Below are positions 37,965-48,230 of a stretch of DNA of 64,000 bases, piece after piece. The notes under the pieces are model-generated. The model did not search any database, was not told the origin of the DNA, and saw only the letters and a program-made list of their open reading frames with translations. Each line of letters begins with the position of its first letter. Positions within the stretch are counted from its first letter, which is position 1. Source of the stretch: Sulfurovaceae bacterium (GTDB lineage Bacteria > Campylobacterota > Campylobacteria > Campylobacterales > Sulfurovaceae); contig JAQTLE010000004.1 of the NCBI GenBank assembly GCA_028715055.1, forward strand, positions 1-64,000, read 5' to 3'. The position numbers and the translations under genes are program-made.

Positions 37965-38877
37965 AATTTTTATTTTATTTCTTTTCTTTGTAAGTTTTTC
38001 AAACGCAAATGCTTCCATAGAAATGATAGCCGGTAAAAAATCCTTGAATTTGGGAGAATCGTTGGTCGTATCTGTGATAATTACAAAAAGTGCAGATATA
38101 GACAGACAGTCTATAAAATATATCCAGCCATCTTTTGATGGTTTTATCTCAAAAGAAATAAGCAAAAAAATCACACTCAAAAGAGATGCATATGAAATTA
38201 CACAAATTGACTATTTGCTTATCGCACAAAAACCGGGAAACTATATCATAGATCCTGCAAATGTGACTGTTGTCACAAAAAATAACGGCTTGCGCAGATT
38301 TTTTGATCTGTTGTTTAATCGTAAACCCGCCGTTCAAAAAATTAGTTCGAATATGTTATCTATTACCATAAAACCTTTGTTAAATTCAGTACAATTAGTT
38401 GGCGATTTCAATATAACTACTCAACTAAATACTATGAACACAAAAGCAAATATGCCTGTTGTGCTATCTTTGAAGATCTCCGGCATCGGCGCTGTTGATG
38501 ATTTTGGTGGACTCGATTATAATATCGATGGTATAACAATTTATTCTAAAAAGCCTAAAATTACACAAAATATTATAGGTACCGATATACACTCTAGCTA
38601 TACAAAAGAATATGTTTTTATGGGCGATCATGATTTCACTATTCCATCTCGCAATATCATGATATATGATACTAAGACAAACAAGGTTGAGACTACAATT
38701 ATACCATCCTATGATATTAAAGTGATAGACTCTAAGCGATCTATTGTTTCACGGTTTATTGAAAATTATAATTCCAAAGAGAATATGCCATCTAAATTTT
38801 GGGTTGGTTTTTTGATAGGAGTGTTTTGTATGGTTTTTATATGGTTTGCAATTTACAAAAGAAGAAATGCCAAATAG
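37945..38877 (+). CDS. batD: BatD-like protein
   Basis: Signal peptide, ends with TM and KRRNAK; last gene of MoxR/Bat cluster. Confidence 0.75.
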   Translation: MMQNLGKIFILFLFFVSFSNANASIEMIAGKKSLNLGESLVVSVIITKSADIDRQSIKYIQPSFDGFISKEISKKITLKRDAYEITQIDYLLIAQKPGNYIIDPANVTVVTKNNGLRRFFDLLFNRKPAVQKISSNMLSITIKPLLNSVQLVGDFNITTQLNTMNTKANMPVVLSLKISGIGAVDDFGGLDYNIDGITIYSKKPKITQNIIGTDIHSSYTKEYVFMGDHDFTIPSRNIMIYDTKTNKVETTIIPSYDIKVIDSKRSIVSRFIENYNSKENMPSKFWVGFLIGVFCMVFIWFAIYKRRNAK

Positions 38878-38882
38878 AACAA

Positions 38883-39722
38883 TTATAAAATATCGTGTAA
38901 GCTATTGGCATCAGTCATCCACTTTTTAATCCCGTCCCAATTTTCATCATTAAGCATTTTTTCAAAAGCGTCAAGTTCTTGTTTGAAATGCTTGACAGAA
39001 TCAAGTACATTTATTCTGTTTTGTCTAAATATACTTTCCCACATAACAGGAGAGCTTTTGGCAATTCTGCTCATATCGCGAAATCCTCCGCCAGCAAGCG
39101 CTACAATGCTTTTTGGATCTTCTTGGCGCATGACCGTATTTGCCAATGCGTAGCTGATAGCATGCGGCATGTGAGAAATAAAAGCAGCATGTTGGTCATG
39201 AGAAGTGCTATCCATATATATAATATTCATCCCGAGTGCTTCATAGAGATTTTTAACAACTTCTTGTTGATGTTCGCCGCTTTTATCTACATCACAAAGT
39301 ACAACAGTTTTTCCGTTATACAATCCATCAATTGCAGCAGTAGGCCCGCTTTTTTCAGTACCTGTCATCGGATGTGTGGCAACAAAATTTGAGCGAATTG
39401 CATCTGGAATGCTGTCACATATTAACTTTTTTGTGCTTCCCATATCAATTATTGTAGTATTTTGCGAGATATTATTTATTTGTTTTATTATTGATATTAT
39501 GCTATCTACCGGGATCGCAAGAATAGCAAGATCGCATTGCCAAATCTCTTCTATGTTATCAGCCAATCTATCAACTAGATTTAAATCTTTTGCTTCTTTA
39601 ATATGAGTCAAATTGTGGTCATAACCGACGATGCTGGTTTGGGGGTATAGTTTTTTTAGACTCAAACCTATGGAGCCTCCCATCAGCCCCAAACCAACAA
39701 TACCGATTGAACGCACACCCAT
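38883..39722 (-). CDS. tyrA: Prephenate dehydrogenase
   Basis: SIGIVGLGLMGGSIGLSLKK...HPMTGTEKSGPTAA. Confidence 0.95.
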   Translation of the reverse strand: MGVRSIGIVGLGLMGGSIGLSLKKLYPQTSIVGYDHNLTHIKEAKDLNLVDRLADNIEEIWQCDLAILAIPVDSIISIIKQINNISQNTTIIDMGSTKKLICDSIPDAIRSNFVATHPMTGTEKSGPTAAIDGLYNGKTVVLCDVDKSGEHQQEVVKNLYEALGMNIIYMDSTSHDQHAAFISHMPHAISYALANTVMRQEDPKSIVALAGGGFRDMSRIAKSSPVMWESIFRQNRINVLDSVKHFKQELDAFEKMLNDENWDGIKKWMTDANSLHDIL

Positions 39723-39880
39723 TTTTTACCTTTAACTCTAAAATAATGTCAAATTATATCATAAGGCTAAAAAAAACAGATTTATTATGAAATTTTAGGT
39801 TAAAACACGATAAACTAATGACCATATTATGCTTTGATTATTTATTAATTTAATGCTAATTTAACCAAAAAGGTATTTGT

Positions 39881-42187
39881 ATGATTAAAAAAACTTCTTT
39901 ATTATGGATGTCAATTGGCTCAATGCTAATAGCTCAGAATATCACTAAGATCGAGTATGATGGTTTACATAGCTTATCACCAAATACAATCGCTGAAATT
40001 AGCGGCATAAAAGTTGGCGACACTTTATCTGAATCGAAAATTCAAGAATCCGTTAAAAATCTTTCGGATCAAGGATATTTTAAAGATGTGCGGGTAGAAA
40101 CCAAAGATGGCGGAGTAATAGTATATCATTTTGTTGAAAAACTTGCCATTGCAAATGCACAGATCAATGGATACGGATCAGACGAAGAAAGCAATAAACT
40201 TATAGAAGAGATGGGGCTCAAAAGAGGTGAATTGCTTGATGACGCAAAAATGCAAAAAGCAAAAGAGGTACTACAAGCAAAACTAGCCAAAGACGGGATA
40301 TATGATGCTACTGTAGATGTGAAGACTGAAGCTGTCGGAGAAGGAAGCGTATCTTTGATATTTGATGTCAAAAAAGGCGAGAAGGTCAAAATAGCAAAAG
40401 TTATCTTTAACGGCATTCATGCACTTAGCAAAAGTGATTTAGAATCGAGTTTGGTTAACAAAGAAGAAGATTTTTTGGGTTGGCTACCATTTAGAAATAA
40501 TGGGGTAGCTAATTTGTCTCAGTTGGAAAATGATGTTTATAGAATAAAAGACACATACATGAAATACGGCTATATTGATGCGCAAATTAGCAAACCGAAT
40601 GTGCAGGTCGATAGTACAAATCATGCGACAATTGAATACAATATAGTTGAAGGTAACAGATACAATGTTGGAGATATTTCTATAATTCAATCTGTTGAAG
40701 GATTGGATAATAATAAACTTTCAGATGGACTTTCTCTTAAAAAAGGAAAAGTTTTTAATATAGATAAAATGCGGCATGATATCACATTTCTTCAAGAACA
40801 AACAGCTAATCTGGGATATGCCTTTGCAACTGTAGTCCCACAATTTGCCAAAAATGATTCAAATGATGCCGTAAATATACAATTTGTTATTACCCCTGGC
40901 ACAAAAGTAACAATAAACGATGTAATAGTTTCAGGCAATAATCAAACACAAGATAGCGTAGTTAGACGATATATATATCTAGCTCCCGGAGATTTATTTA
41001 GTCAGACTGATTTAAAAGACAGTAAAAATGCACTTGGCAGAACAGGGTTTTTTGAAAAATATGATATTGTGCCGCAAAAATTAAGTGAAGACAAAATGAA
41101 TTTATTGGTAAATGTCAAAGAAGCACCTACCGGTTCTTTTGCAATTGGGGGCGGATACGGCAGTTATGAAGGGGCAATGATAAATGCAAGTGTCTCTGAT
41201 AGCAATATTTTTGGGACAGGAATTGATACAAGTTTCGGAGTCGATTATTCTAAAGTATCAACCAATTTCAATCTGCATCTTGCAAACCCGAGAGTTTGGG
41301 ATTCATTGTACAGCTTGTCATTGGATTTAAGCAAGAAAAAGTACGATTTTACTGACTATTCACTTGATCAATCAAGCGGTTCTTTGACTGCCGGCAGACA
41401 GTTTCTGAGAAATTTTTACGCATATGGAGGAATTACATATTCAGACAATCAATCTGAAATTATCAATCCGGATAACGTAGATCCAATTTATAGACTTTTA
41501 TATAATGACAAATATAAAAAAGCAGCCGGCATTTTGGGTATCAAATTTGATAATACAGACGATTATTATACACCAAGAAACGGTTTTATAGCCAGTCTTA
41601 ATGCCGAGATTGCTGCATTGGACGGTACATTAAATGAGGATCATAAATTGCCTGAAAATGGAGGATATACTGATTTTGGCGATTTTGTAAAATTTAATGC
41701 CAAATTTGGAGCTTATTATGGTTTACAAGATGCGATCGATTATGATCTGATCTTAAGATATAAAGCTAGAGTAGGTTATCTTAGCTCAACTGACGGTTAT
41801 GTACCGGTAGCTGAAAGATTATTTTTGGGCGGCGTAGGAAGTCTTAGAGGTTATGATTCATATTCTGTTTCTCCAACAATAGAAAATGCTACCGGCACTA
41901 TAAGCAGAGTAGGCGGTACTAAATCATTTTCAAATAGCATAGAAGCCAGCATTCCTGTTTCTGAAGAAGCAAAAATTCGCTTGACCTTCTTTGCAGATTA
42001 CGGCATTATAGGTTCAGATGATTTTTATGGGCATAGTTACGATAACATAAACAGAAGTTCTGCCGGAGCTGTGGTAGAATGGATTTCGCCATTTGGACCT
42101 ATAAATTTTGTATTTGCCAAAGCTATTAATCCTAAAGACGGTGATATGACTTCAAGCTTTGAATTTAGTATGGGATCTAAATTTTAG
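39881..42187 (+). CDS. bamA: Outer membrane protein assembly factor BamA
   Basis: POTRA repeats; barrel; LFLGGVGSLRGYDSYSVSP; ends ...EFSMGSKF. Confidence 0.97.
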   Translation: MIKKTSLLWMSIGSMLIAQNITKIEYDGLHSLSPNTIAEISGIKVGDTLSESKIQESVKNLSDQGYFKDVRVETKDGGVIVYHFVEKLAIANAQINGYGSDEESNKLIEEMGLKRGELLDDAKMQKAKEVLQAKLAKDGIYDATVDVKTEAVGEGSVSLIFDVKKGEKVKIAKVIFNGIHALSKSDLESSLVNKEEDFLGWLPFRNNGVANLSQLENDVYRIKDTYMKYGYIDAQISKPNVQVDSTNHATIEYNIVEGNRYNVGDISIIQSVEGLDNNKLSDGLSLKKGKVFNIDKMRHDITFLQEQTANLGYAFATVVPQFAKNDSNDAVNIQFVITPGTKVTINDVIVSGNNQTQDSVVRRYIYLAPGDLFSQTDLKDSKNALGRTGFFEKYDIVPQKLSEDKMNLLVNVKEAPTGSFAIGGGYGSYEGAMINASVSDSNIFGTGIDTSFGVDYSKVSTNFNLHLANPRVWDSLYSLSLDLSKKKYDFTDYSLDQSSGSLTAGRQFLRNFYAYGGITYSDNQSEIINPDNVDPIYRLLYNDKYKKAAGILGIKFDNTDDYYTPRNGFIASLNAEIAALDGTLNEDHKLPENGGYTDFGDFVKFNAKFGAYYGLQDAIDYDLILRYKARVGYLSSTDGYVPVAERLFLGGVGSLRGYDSYSVSPTIENATGTISRVGGTKSFSNSIEASIPVSEEAKIRLTFFADYGIIGSDDFYGHSYDNINRSSAGAVVEWISPFGPINFVFAKAINPKDGDMTSSFEFSMGSKF

Positions 42188-42194
42188 TATTTTA

Positions 42195-42232
42195 ATATAT
42201 TGCAAAGGTTATGCCAAGCCTTTGCAATATAT
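42195..42232. terminator. Perfect 14-bp stem-loop between convergent bamA and ppx-like genes
   Basis: ATATATTGCAAAGG / TTATGCCAAG loop / CCTTTGCAATATAT; no long T-tract. Confidence 0.45.
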
Positions 42233-42315
42233 CAATCAACTTTAAATCAATAATCTACAATTATTTATTTAATAATTCAATATACGATTTTAATAGTCTT
42301 TAGCAATAAAAAGGA

Positions 42316-43815
42316 TTAAATAAAAGAGATTTGTGATGGGATATGCTGTGTATCTTTTATGATAATTGCAAAACTTGTAGGTTTACGGATCTCTTTAATT
42401 GCTTCTTTGATCAGATATAATGGTTTATCAGAATATATGGTGAGTGTTTGATTATCATATGTAAATCCAATTTTTGCTTCATGCGAATACTCTATTATCA
42501 ATAATGAAAGTATAAAAATAAAGCTATACCATTTCATAGTTTTTTTGCTTGGCAGAAGATCATTGTATTTTTTATATAAAGATTTTTTGATTTTAGCACT
42601 TTTTCCAGCCCTTAGCAGTGTAGCTATAAAAATCATTTGTTTGTGCGTAAATCCATAATTTAATTCTTGCAAAGCAATATAAAATGAGTGTCTATTTGCT
42701 TTATATATGTTAAGATTTTTGCCAATATCACTCAAACTCAAAGCTGATAAAAGTTCATTTTTGTATTCTGTTTCAAATTCAAAATGTTCTATACATAGGT
42801 CATATAGTTTTTTAGCAACTTGTTTTTTTAGTTGTAACGTTTTTGAGCTTGGATCGAATCTGTCTAAAATATTTTGTAAGCTGGGATTTGTATCTTTAGG
42901 AAATATAAAATTATTATTTTTTAGTAATCTAGTTAAAAAAACACCTTCTCTAACTCCAACGCCGCTTGTCATTATTATTTTAGTCTGCATATGTGCAATA
43001 ATTTCCAAGAAAATAATAGTACCTTCTCTAATGGTATCATATCTATCTTTTTTGAGTGCAAAATATTTAAGACCTTTTGCACTGCTTTTTGTTATATTTT
43101 CCAGATATTCTTGATATGTTTCAAGGTCATATACAAATCCGTGAAGTTTATTTATTGGATACATGGATTCTTGCATAATGGCATCAGCAATGGCTCTTGT
43201 TGTTCCTCCGATGCCGATAACTAAGTCATGTTTGAAATTATCAGGCAGGCTAAATAATTCATTTTTAATAAACTCTTTTGCGTCATCAATTGGTCTATTG
43301 TTGTCGAAAAAAAGTTCTTTTATTCTAACTGTACCTATATTTAAAGAATAGGTATCTATGATCTTACCATTCTTGATCAACGTCAAATCAGATGATCCGC
43401 CACCGATATCTAGAGTTATACCATTTTCGCATGGAAGTAGATTTGCGACTGCAATTCCGCCATATAAAGCTTCTTGCTTGCCGTCTATTATTTTTATTTG
43501 TATGCCAAGTTCATTTTTGATGAGAGATATAAATTCTTTTGCATTCGGGGCATCTCTCAGAGCAGAAGTTGCAACGCAAATGACATTATTTGTAGAAAAT
43601 TTTTGGATCGTTTGAGCAAAGGCGCTAAGAGCTAAAAATGCTCTTTTTATGCCAATAGGCTGCAAGTAACCGTTATTGCTATAAGCACCTTCGCCTATAC
43701 GAACCTTGCTTTTTTGTTCGCATATCAATCTAAAGCCAAAACGGCTACTGCGTTCAAAGATAACGAGTCTTGCTGAGTTTGACCCTATATCTATGATAGC
43801 AGTTCGTTTTGCCAT
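42316..43815 (-). CDS. ppx: Ppx/GppA phosphatase family protein (paralog 2, long form)
   Basis: TAIIDIGSNSARLVIFERSS...LDIGGGSSDLTLI...GIGGTTRAIADAI. Confidence 0.92.
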   Translation of the reverse strand: MAKRTAIIDIGSNSARLVIFERSSRFGFRLICEQKSKVRIGEGAYSNNGYLQPIGIKRAFLALSAFAQTIQKFSTNNVICVATSALRDAPNAKEFISLIKNELGIQIKIIDGKQEALYGGIAVANLLPCENGITLDIGGGSSDLTLIKNGKIIDTYSLNIGTVRIKELFFDNNRPIDDAKEFIKNELFSLPDNFKHDLVIGIGGTTRAIADAIMQESMYPINKLHGFVYDLETYQEYLENITKSSAKGLKYFALKKDRYDTIREGTIIFLEIIAHMQTKIIMTSGVGVREGVFLTRLLKNNNFIFPKDTNPSLQNILDRFDPSSKTLQLKKQVAKKLYDLCIEHFEFETEYKNELLSALSLSDIGKNLNIYKANRHSFYIALQELNYGFTHKQMIFIATLLRAGKSAKIKKSLYKKYNDLLPSKKTMKWYSFIFILSLLIIEYSHEAKIGFTYDNQTLTIYSDKPLYLIKEAIKEIRKPTSFAIIIKDTQHIPSQISFI

Positions 43816-43822
43816 AATGAAG

Positions 43823-44074
43823 TTATTCTTCGTTTTGTAGCTGCTCGTACTTGAACATCAATTCGTCAGTATTTTCTATATTATTTGGATCTGGTATTAT
43901 GCAGTCGACAGGACATACTGCAATACATGAAGGTTCATCATAATATCCAACACATTCTGTACAACGATCTGGATCTATGAAATATACCGGTTCACTTTCT
44001 TCAATTGCTTCATTTGGACACTCTTCACGGCATGCGTCACATGCAATACACTCATCACCAATCATTAAAGCCAT
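43823..44074 (-). CDS. YfhL-type 4Fe-4S ferredoxin
   Basis: CIACDACREECPNEAI and CTECVGYYDEPSCIAVCPVDCI. Confidence 0.95.
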   Translation of the reverse strand: MALMIGDECIACDACREECPNEAIEESEPVYFIDPDRCTECVGYYDEPSCIAVCPVDCIIPDPNNIENTDELMFKYEQLQNEE

Positions 44075-44151
44075 ATATAATTCCTCGTATAATAAATTTT
44101 AAGAGTTATAACCCATTAAAGCTTATTATTTATTTAAAATTAAAAAATGTT

Positions 44152-45468
44152 TTATTTTTTCGTCATTTCAACAGGAAGGATCAATGACGCTATGGCACCA
44201 TTTCCTTTTGTTCTATTTTTGAGTGATATGGTAGCTCTTAATGCTTGTGCTGCACTTTGAGCCAAGAAAAGCCCAAGTCCAACGCCTTGAGATTCTTTTG
44301 TTCTTACAAATGGTGCAAATAAATCTTTGCTTTCATCTATGCCGCAACCTTCGTCTATAACCTCGATAATAAAATCATGTTTTTTCAATTTGCTTTTAAG
44401 TAAGACGTTTTTTCCTTCAGGAGTAAATTTGAGAGCATTTTGAACAAAATTTTGAACAATTTGGGTAAGTAGTAATGGTTGGATCGTTACCATAAGACTT
44501 TTTGGCGATAGTTCATAAGAGAAATGTTTTTTTTGACTTTGAGCCAATATATTAAAACCATCCATTTTTTGATACAAAAATGAGATAATATCAATATTTT
44601 GCGGTGTTTCTAGCTGTGCTCCTTCTGCGCGTCCAAATTCCAATATCGAAGATACTGTTTTATTCATTTCGTCAATAGAAGTAATGTTTTGCGCTAAAGC
44701 CTCTTTTAGCATTTCAATCGTGCTATCTTTTTTTAGCAGTGTAACTTGATTTTTAGTTTTCATAACTGCAAGCGGGGTTTTTAATTCATGTGCACTTCCG
44801 ATAAAAAGCTCTTTTTTGTATTTAATAAAATTTTGAATGCGCAATAATAAACGGTTGAGTGTTTTACCAAGAGGTTGAAATTCACTTGGAAGAGATGAGA
44901 GATCTATGCTTTGAAGCATATTTTCATCCATTTTTGATAATTTGTTATTTAATGTTTTTATAGGATTTAAAAGCATATTTGACAAGAAAAAAGCATAAAT
45001 GATGATTATAACCATAGTAATAGCGCTCAAAAAAAGGATAGCCCTATAAACTTCAGCTTGTAATTTCTTCGCTTGAGTAACATCTGTTTTTATGATAAGG
45101 TAGCTTTCTGCTCCAGTAATCGTATGAGTGCGATATGGAATACGCATCTCCATAATATGATGTCCTTGATTGTCTTTGTATCTTATGATGTCTGTTACTG
45201 AAGGATTGTCACTTTTTATTGTTACTATATTTGCTTCGATATTGAGTGTTTGTCTTAAAACTTCTTGTTGGGTCGATACGGTTTGTTCAATGTCAGGATA
45301 TGTAGCAAAAAGATAATTTGCATGTTTGATAATGCTGTCTTCAAGTTGTTTATCTGTACTATAACTGATATACGCATAAAGAATAGTAGAAAAGAAGACT
45401 AGAAGCGTTGCCATGGCAACGCTAAGTTGTAGTAAAAAATGAACCCTTATACTTTTTTTGGAAAACAA
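44152..45468 (-). CDS. Sensor histidine kinase
   Basis: GSAHELKTPLAVMK H-box; DEGCGIDESKDLFAPFVRTKESQGVGLGLFLAQ. Confidence 0.95.
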   Translation of the reverse strand: MFSKKSIRVHFLLQLSVAMATLLVFFSTILYAYISYSTDKQLEDSIIKHANYLFATYPDIEQTVSTQQEVLRQTLNIEANIVTIKSDNPSVTDIIRYKDNQGHHIMEMRIPYRTHTITGAESYLIIKTDVTQAKKLQAEVYRAILFLSAITMVIIIIYAFFLSNMLLNPIKTLNNKLSKMDENMLQSIDLSSLPSEFQPLGKTLNRLLLRIQNFIKYKKELFIGSAHELKTPLAVMKTKNQVTLLKKDSTIEMLKEALAQNITSIDEMNKTVSSILEFGRAEGAQLETPQNIDIISFLYQKMDGFNILAQSQKKHFSYELSPKSLMVTIQPLLLTQIVQNFVQNALKFTPEGKNVLLKSKLKKHDFIIEVIDEGCGIDESKDLFAPFVRTKESQGVGLGLFLAQSAAQALRATISLKNRTKGNGAIASLILPVEMTKK

Positions 45469-46118
45469 AACCTATAGCCTCTTCTGCGTACTGTTTCAAT
45501 TGTTGTTATGCCAAGTGGTTTATCCATTTTTTGGCGAATTTGATTTATAGCAACTTCTATTACGTTTGGAGTAACAAGCTCCGGCTCTTCCCAGATGGCA
45601 TCAAGAAGCTGTTCTTTTGATACGATCTGATCTTTGTGCATTGCCAAATGAGTTAGAACTTCAAAAGGTTTACCTTTTAATTCTATTTCTTTGCCGTCGT
45701 ATATGATTTTTTCTTCTTCAGGATTAATTACAAGATTGCCTATCTCCAAAATATTGGAACCACCGAAACGTAGTTTAGCTTCTATTCTGACCAATAAAAC
45801 TTCAAAATCAAACGGTTTTTTAATATAATCATCTGCTCCGGCTCGCAATGCTTCGATTTCGCTTTCTCTGTCATCTCTGGCTGAAAGCATGATAATAGAA
45901 GTTTTGGGAGAACTGGATTTTATATCTTTGATTATATCCATACCATTTCCATCCGGCAACATCCAATCTAACAGTACTAAATCATAATTTCTGATACCCA
46001 AATAATATTTGCCGTCATTCAGATTTTCTGCAACATCGTTTTGGTACCCAAACTCTTTGAGTCCATCGGAGAGTGTTTTGCTTAGTGTTACTTCATCTTC
46101 GATAATTAATATTCTCAT
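45447..46118 (-). CDS. OmpR-family response regulator
   Basis: MRILIIEDEVTLSKTL...LLDWMLPDGNG...KPFDFEVL; winged helix ETVRRRGYRF. Confidence 0.95.
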   Translation of the reverse strand: MRILIIEDEVTLSKTLSDGLKEFGYQNDVAENLNDGKYYLGIRNYDLVLLDWMLPDGNGMDIIKDIKSSSPKTSIIMLSARDDRESEIEALRAGADDYIKKPFDFEVLLVRIEAKLRFGGSNILEIGNLVINPEEEKIIYDGKEIELKGKPFEVLTHLAMHKDQIVSKEQLLDAIWEEPELVTPNVIEVAINQIRQKMDKPLGITTIETVRRRGYRFCFPKKV

Positions 46119-46187
46119 ACTAGACTCCATTCTGGGTTTAAGTTTTTTTTAATTATAGCAAAAAAATAGAGTTTTGTATGTAATTTT

Positions 46188-46517
46188 TTAAAAAATCCAC
46201 TCTTGGCTTATGCCGACATGACAATTTGATAATATATCCGGTTTTGTTAATTCGATAAAAAGTTTATCTATTTTAGGAAAATTATTATGTATTATATTTT
46301 TTAGCCCAATTAACGCATCTTCAAGCAAGCCATATTGTTTTGATGTAAGCTCGACAGTTATGAGATCGGTCATATCCGCATAATTTACAAAAGATCGATC
46401 TTCCTTGTAGTCATAGGATGCTTCTAAGTCTATCATTAGTCTTTGGGCGATATTTCTTTCATGCTCGAGTATGCCTATAATGACATTGATTTCAAGTTTT
46501 TTGATATGGATTGTCAT
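46188..46517 (-). CDS. folB: Dihydroneopterin aldolase family protein
   Basis: KLEINVIIGILEHERNIAQRLMIDLEASYDY. Confidence 0.88.
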   Translation of the reverse strand: MTIHIKKLEINVIIGILEHERNIAQRLMIDLEASYDYKEDRSFVNYADMTDLITVELTSKQYGLLEDALIGLKNIIHNNFPKIDKLFIELTKPDILSNCHVGISQEWIF

Positions 46518-47128
46518 CAGACAACTTTGCCTTCTTCTTTTTTCAAAAGTCTCATAATATTTGGAATATGTTTATAAAGAACTATCCAAGCAATGATCCA
46601 AACTGGTGCATGAGGAATTTGCGGAGTAATTATATAACTAGCAATCAATAGTGCAATTAAGGCTATCAAAGATGATAATGATGAAATTTTAAGAAATTTA
46701 GCGCTGATAAACCAAACTACAAAAGCAACAATGGTCGGTAGCGGTATCATAACAGCAAAAACTCCTAAAGCCGTAGCAACTCCCTTGCCTCCTTCGAATC
46801 CCAAAAAAGGTGAAAAGCAATGTCCAATCACACTAAGCAATGCTATTGTCCATAGTATGTCTTCATCGGCACCATATAGCATAGCTATTAGAAGTATTAT
46901 TGCTCCCTTGAGAGCATCAAGAGCTAGGGTTGCAGCTCCTAATTTTTTGGCTAATGACGGATTAGTTTCTTTAACAACTCTGAGTACATTGGTAGCGCCA
47001 ATATTTCTGCTGCCGGCACTTTTGATATCAACTCCGGCAAATTGTTTTGCCAGAATGTATCCAAACGGAATCCCCCCAATAATATAAGCAAGAAAATAAA
47101 AAAGTAAATTTTGATTTATAAAGTCCAT
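46517..47128 (-). CDS. plsY: Glycerol-3-phosphate acyltransferase PlsY
   Basis: GGIPFGYILAKQFAGVDIKSAGSRNIGATNVLRV...GHCFSPFLGFEGGKGVATALG. Confidence 0.97.
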   Translation of the reverse strand: MDFINQNLLFYFLAYIIGGIPFGYILAKQFAGVDIKSAGSRNIGATNVLRVVKETNPSLAKKLGAATLALDALKGAIILLIAMLYGADEDILWTIALLSVIGHCFSPFLGFEGGKGVATALGVFAVMIPLPTIVAFVVWFISAKFLKISSLSSLIALIALLIASYIITPQIPHAPVWIIAWIVLYKHIPNIMRLLKKEEGKVV

Positions 47129-47230
47129 GGTCGCTCCAGATGTTATGTTAATGCAATTTTATCCGATTTTAGATAAAATAGCTCCAATTTTATACTAGTT
47201 GGTATCCAAAAGATAACAAAAAGGGCAAAT

Positions 47231-48220
47231 ATGGATTATAAAAAAGAAATAGAAAGGCTTAAAGCTGCATTACCGGTTACAATAGTGGCTCATTATTATC
47301 AAAGAGATGAAGTTTTTGAAGCTGCAGATATTATAGGGGATTCATTGGAGCTTGCCAGAAAATGTCAAAATGATCCAAATGAATGGATAGTGTTTTGCGG
47401 CGTAGGTTTTATGGGTCAAAGTGTTAAGATTATTGCCCCAGAAAAAAGAGTCCTTATGCCCAAAGTCGCTTGTTGCGCAATGGCGAAAATGATTGATGGT
47501 AGTGATTTTGATAAAAGCGTAGCTTACATGATAGAACACGAGATATCAAAAGAAAATATTTTACCTATAACATATATAAATTCCGATGCAAGTGTCAAGG
47601 CAAAAGTAGGAGAAATGGGAGGCATGGTATGCACAAGTGCGAATGCTTATAAAATAATAAACAAAGGATTAGAGAGCGGCAAAAAGATATTATTCGTTCC
47701 TGATCGTTGTCTGGGGCAAAATTTTGCTATTCAGATGGGGCTTCGTTCCTGTGTTATCGGAGAAGGTAAATGCGATCCAAAAGAAAACGACATCATTTGT
47801 TTTAACGGTTTTTGTTCGGTTCATCAGCTATTTACCCCTGAGGATGTAGAGTTTTATCGCAAAAAATATCCCGGTATTAAAATAGCAGTTCATCCTGAAT
47901 GCGATCCAAAAGTAACAGCATTGGCTGATTTTGTCGGATCAACTTCGCAGCTTATCAAATATGTAAATGAACTTGATATTGATCAAAAAGTTGCCGTCGG
48001 AACCGAGTATAATCTTGTAAATCGAATGAGAAAAGCCAATACATATGTTTTATCTTCTACTAAGCCGGAGTGTCCTACAATGAATGAGACAACACTAGAA
48101 GATTTATACCGCACTCTAAAATCTATAGAAGACGGCAATCCGATAAATGAAATTTTTGTAGATGAGCATACCAGTAAATATGCCAAATTAGCACTGACAA
48201 GAATGCTTGAAGTACAATAA
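47231..48220 (+). CDS. nadA: Quinolinate synthase
   Basis: AHYYQRDEVFEAADIIGDSLELAR...GFCSVHQLFTPEDV...ECPTMNETTLEDLY. Confidence 0.97.
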   Translation: MDYKKEIERLKAALPVTIVAHYYQRDEVFEAADIIGDSLELARKCQNDPNEWIVFCGVGFMGQSVKIIAPEKRVLMPKVACCAMAKMIDGSDFDKSVAYMIEHEISKENILPITYINSDASVKAKVGEMGGMVCTSANAYKIINKGLESGKKILFVPDRCLGQNFAIQMGLRSCVIGEGKCDPKENDIICFNGFCSVHQLFTPEDVEFYRKKYPGIKIAVHPECDPKVTALADFVGSTSQLIKYVNELDIDQKVAVGTEYNLVNRMRKANTYVLSSTKPECPTMNETTLEDLYRTLKSIEDGNPINEIFVDEHTSKYAKLALTRMLEVQ

Positions 48221-48230
48221 GGGAGTCATG

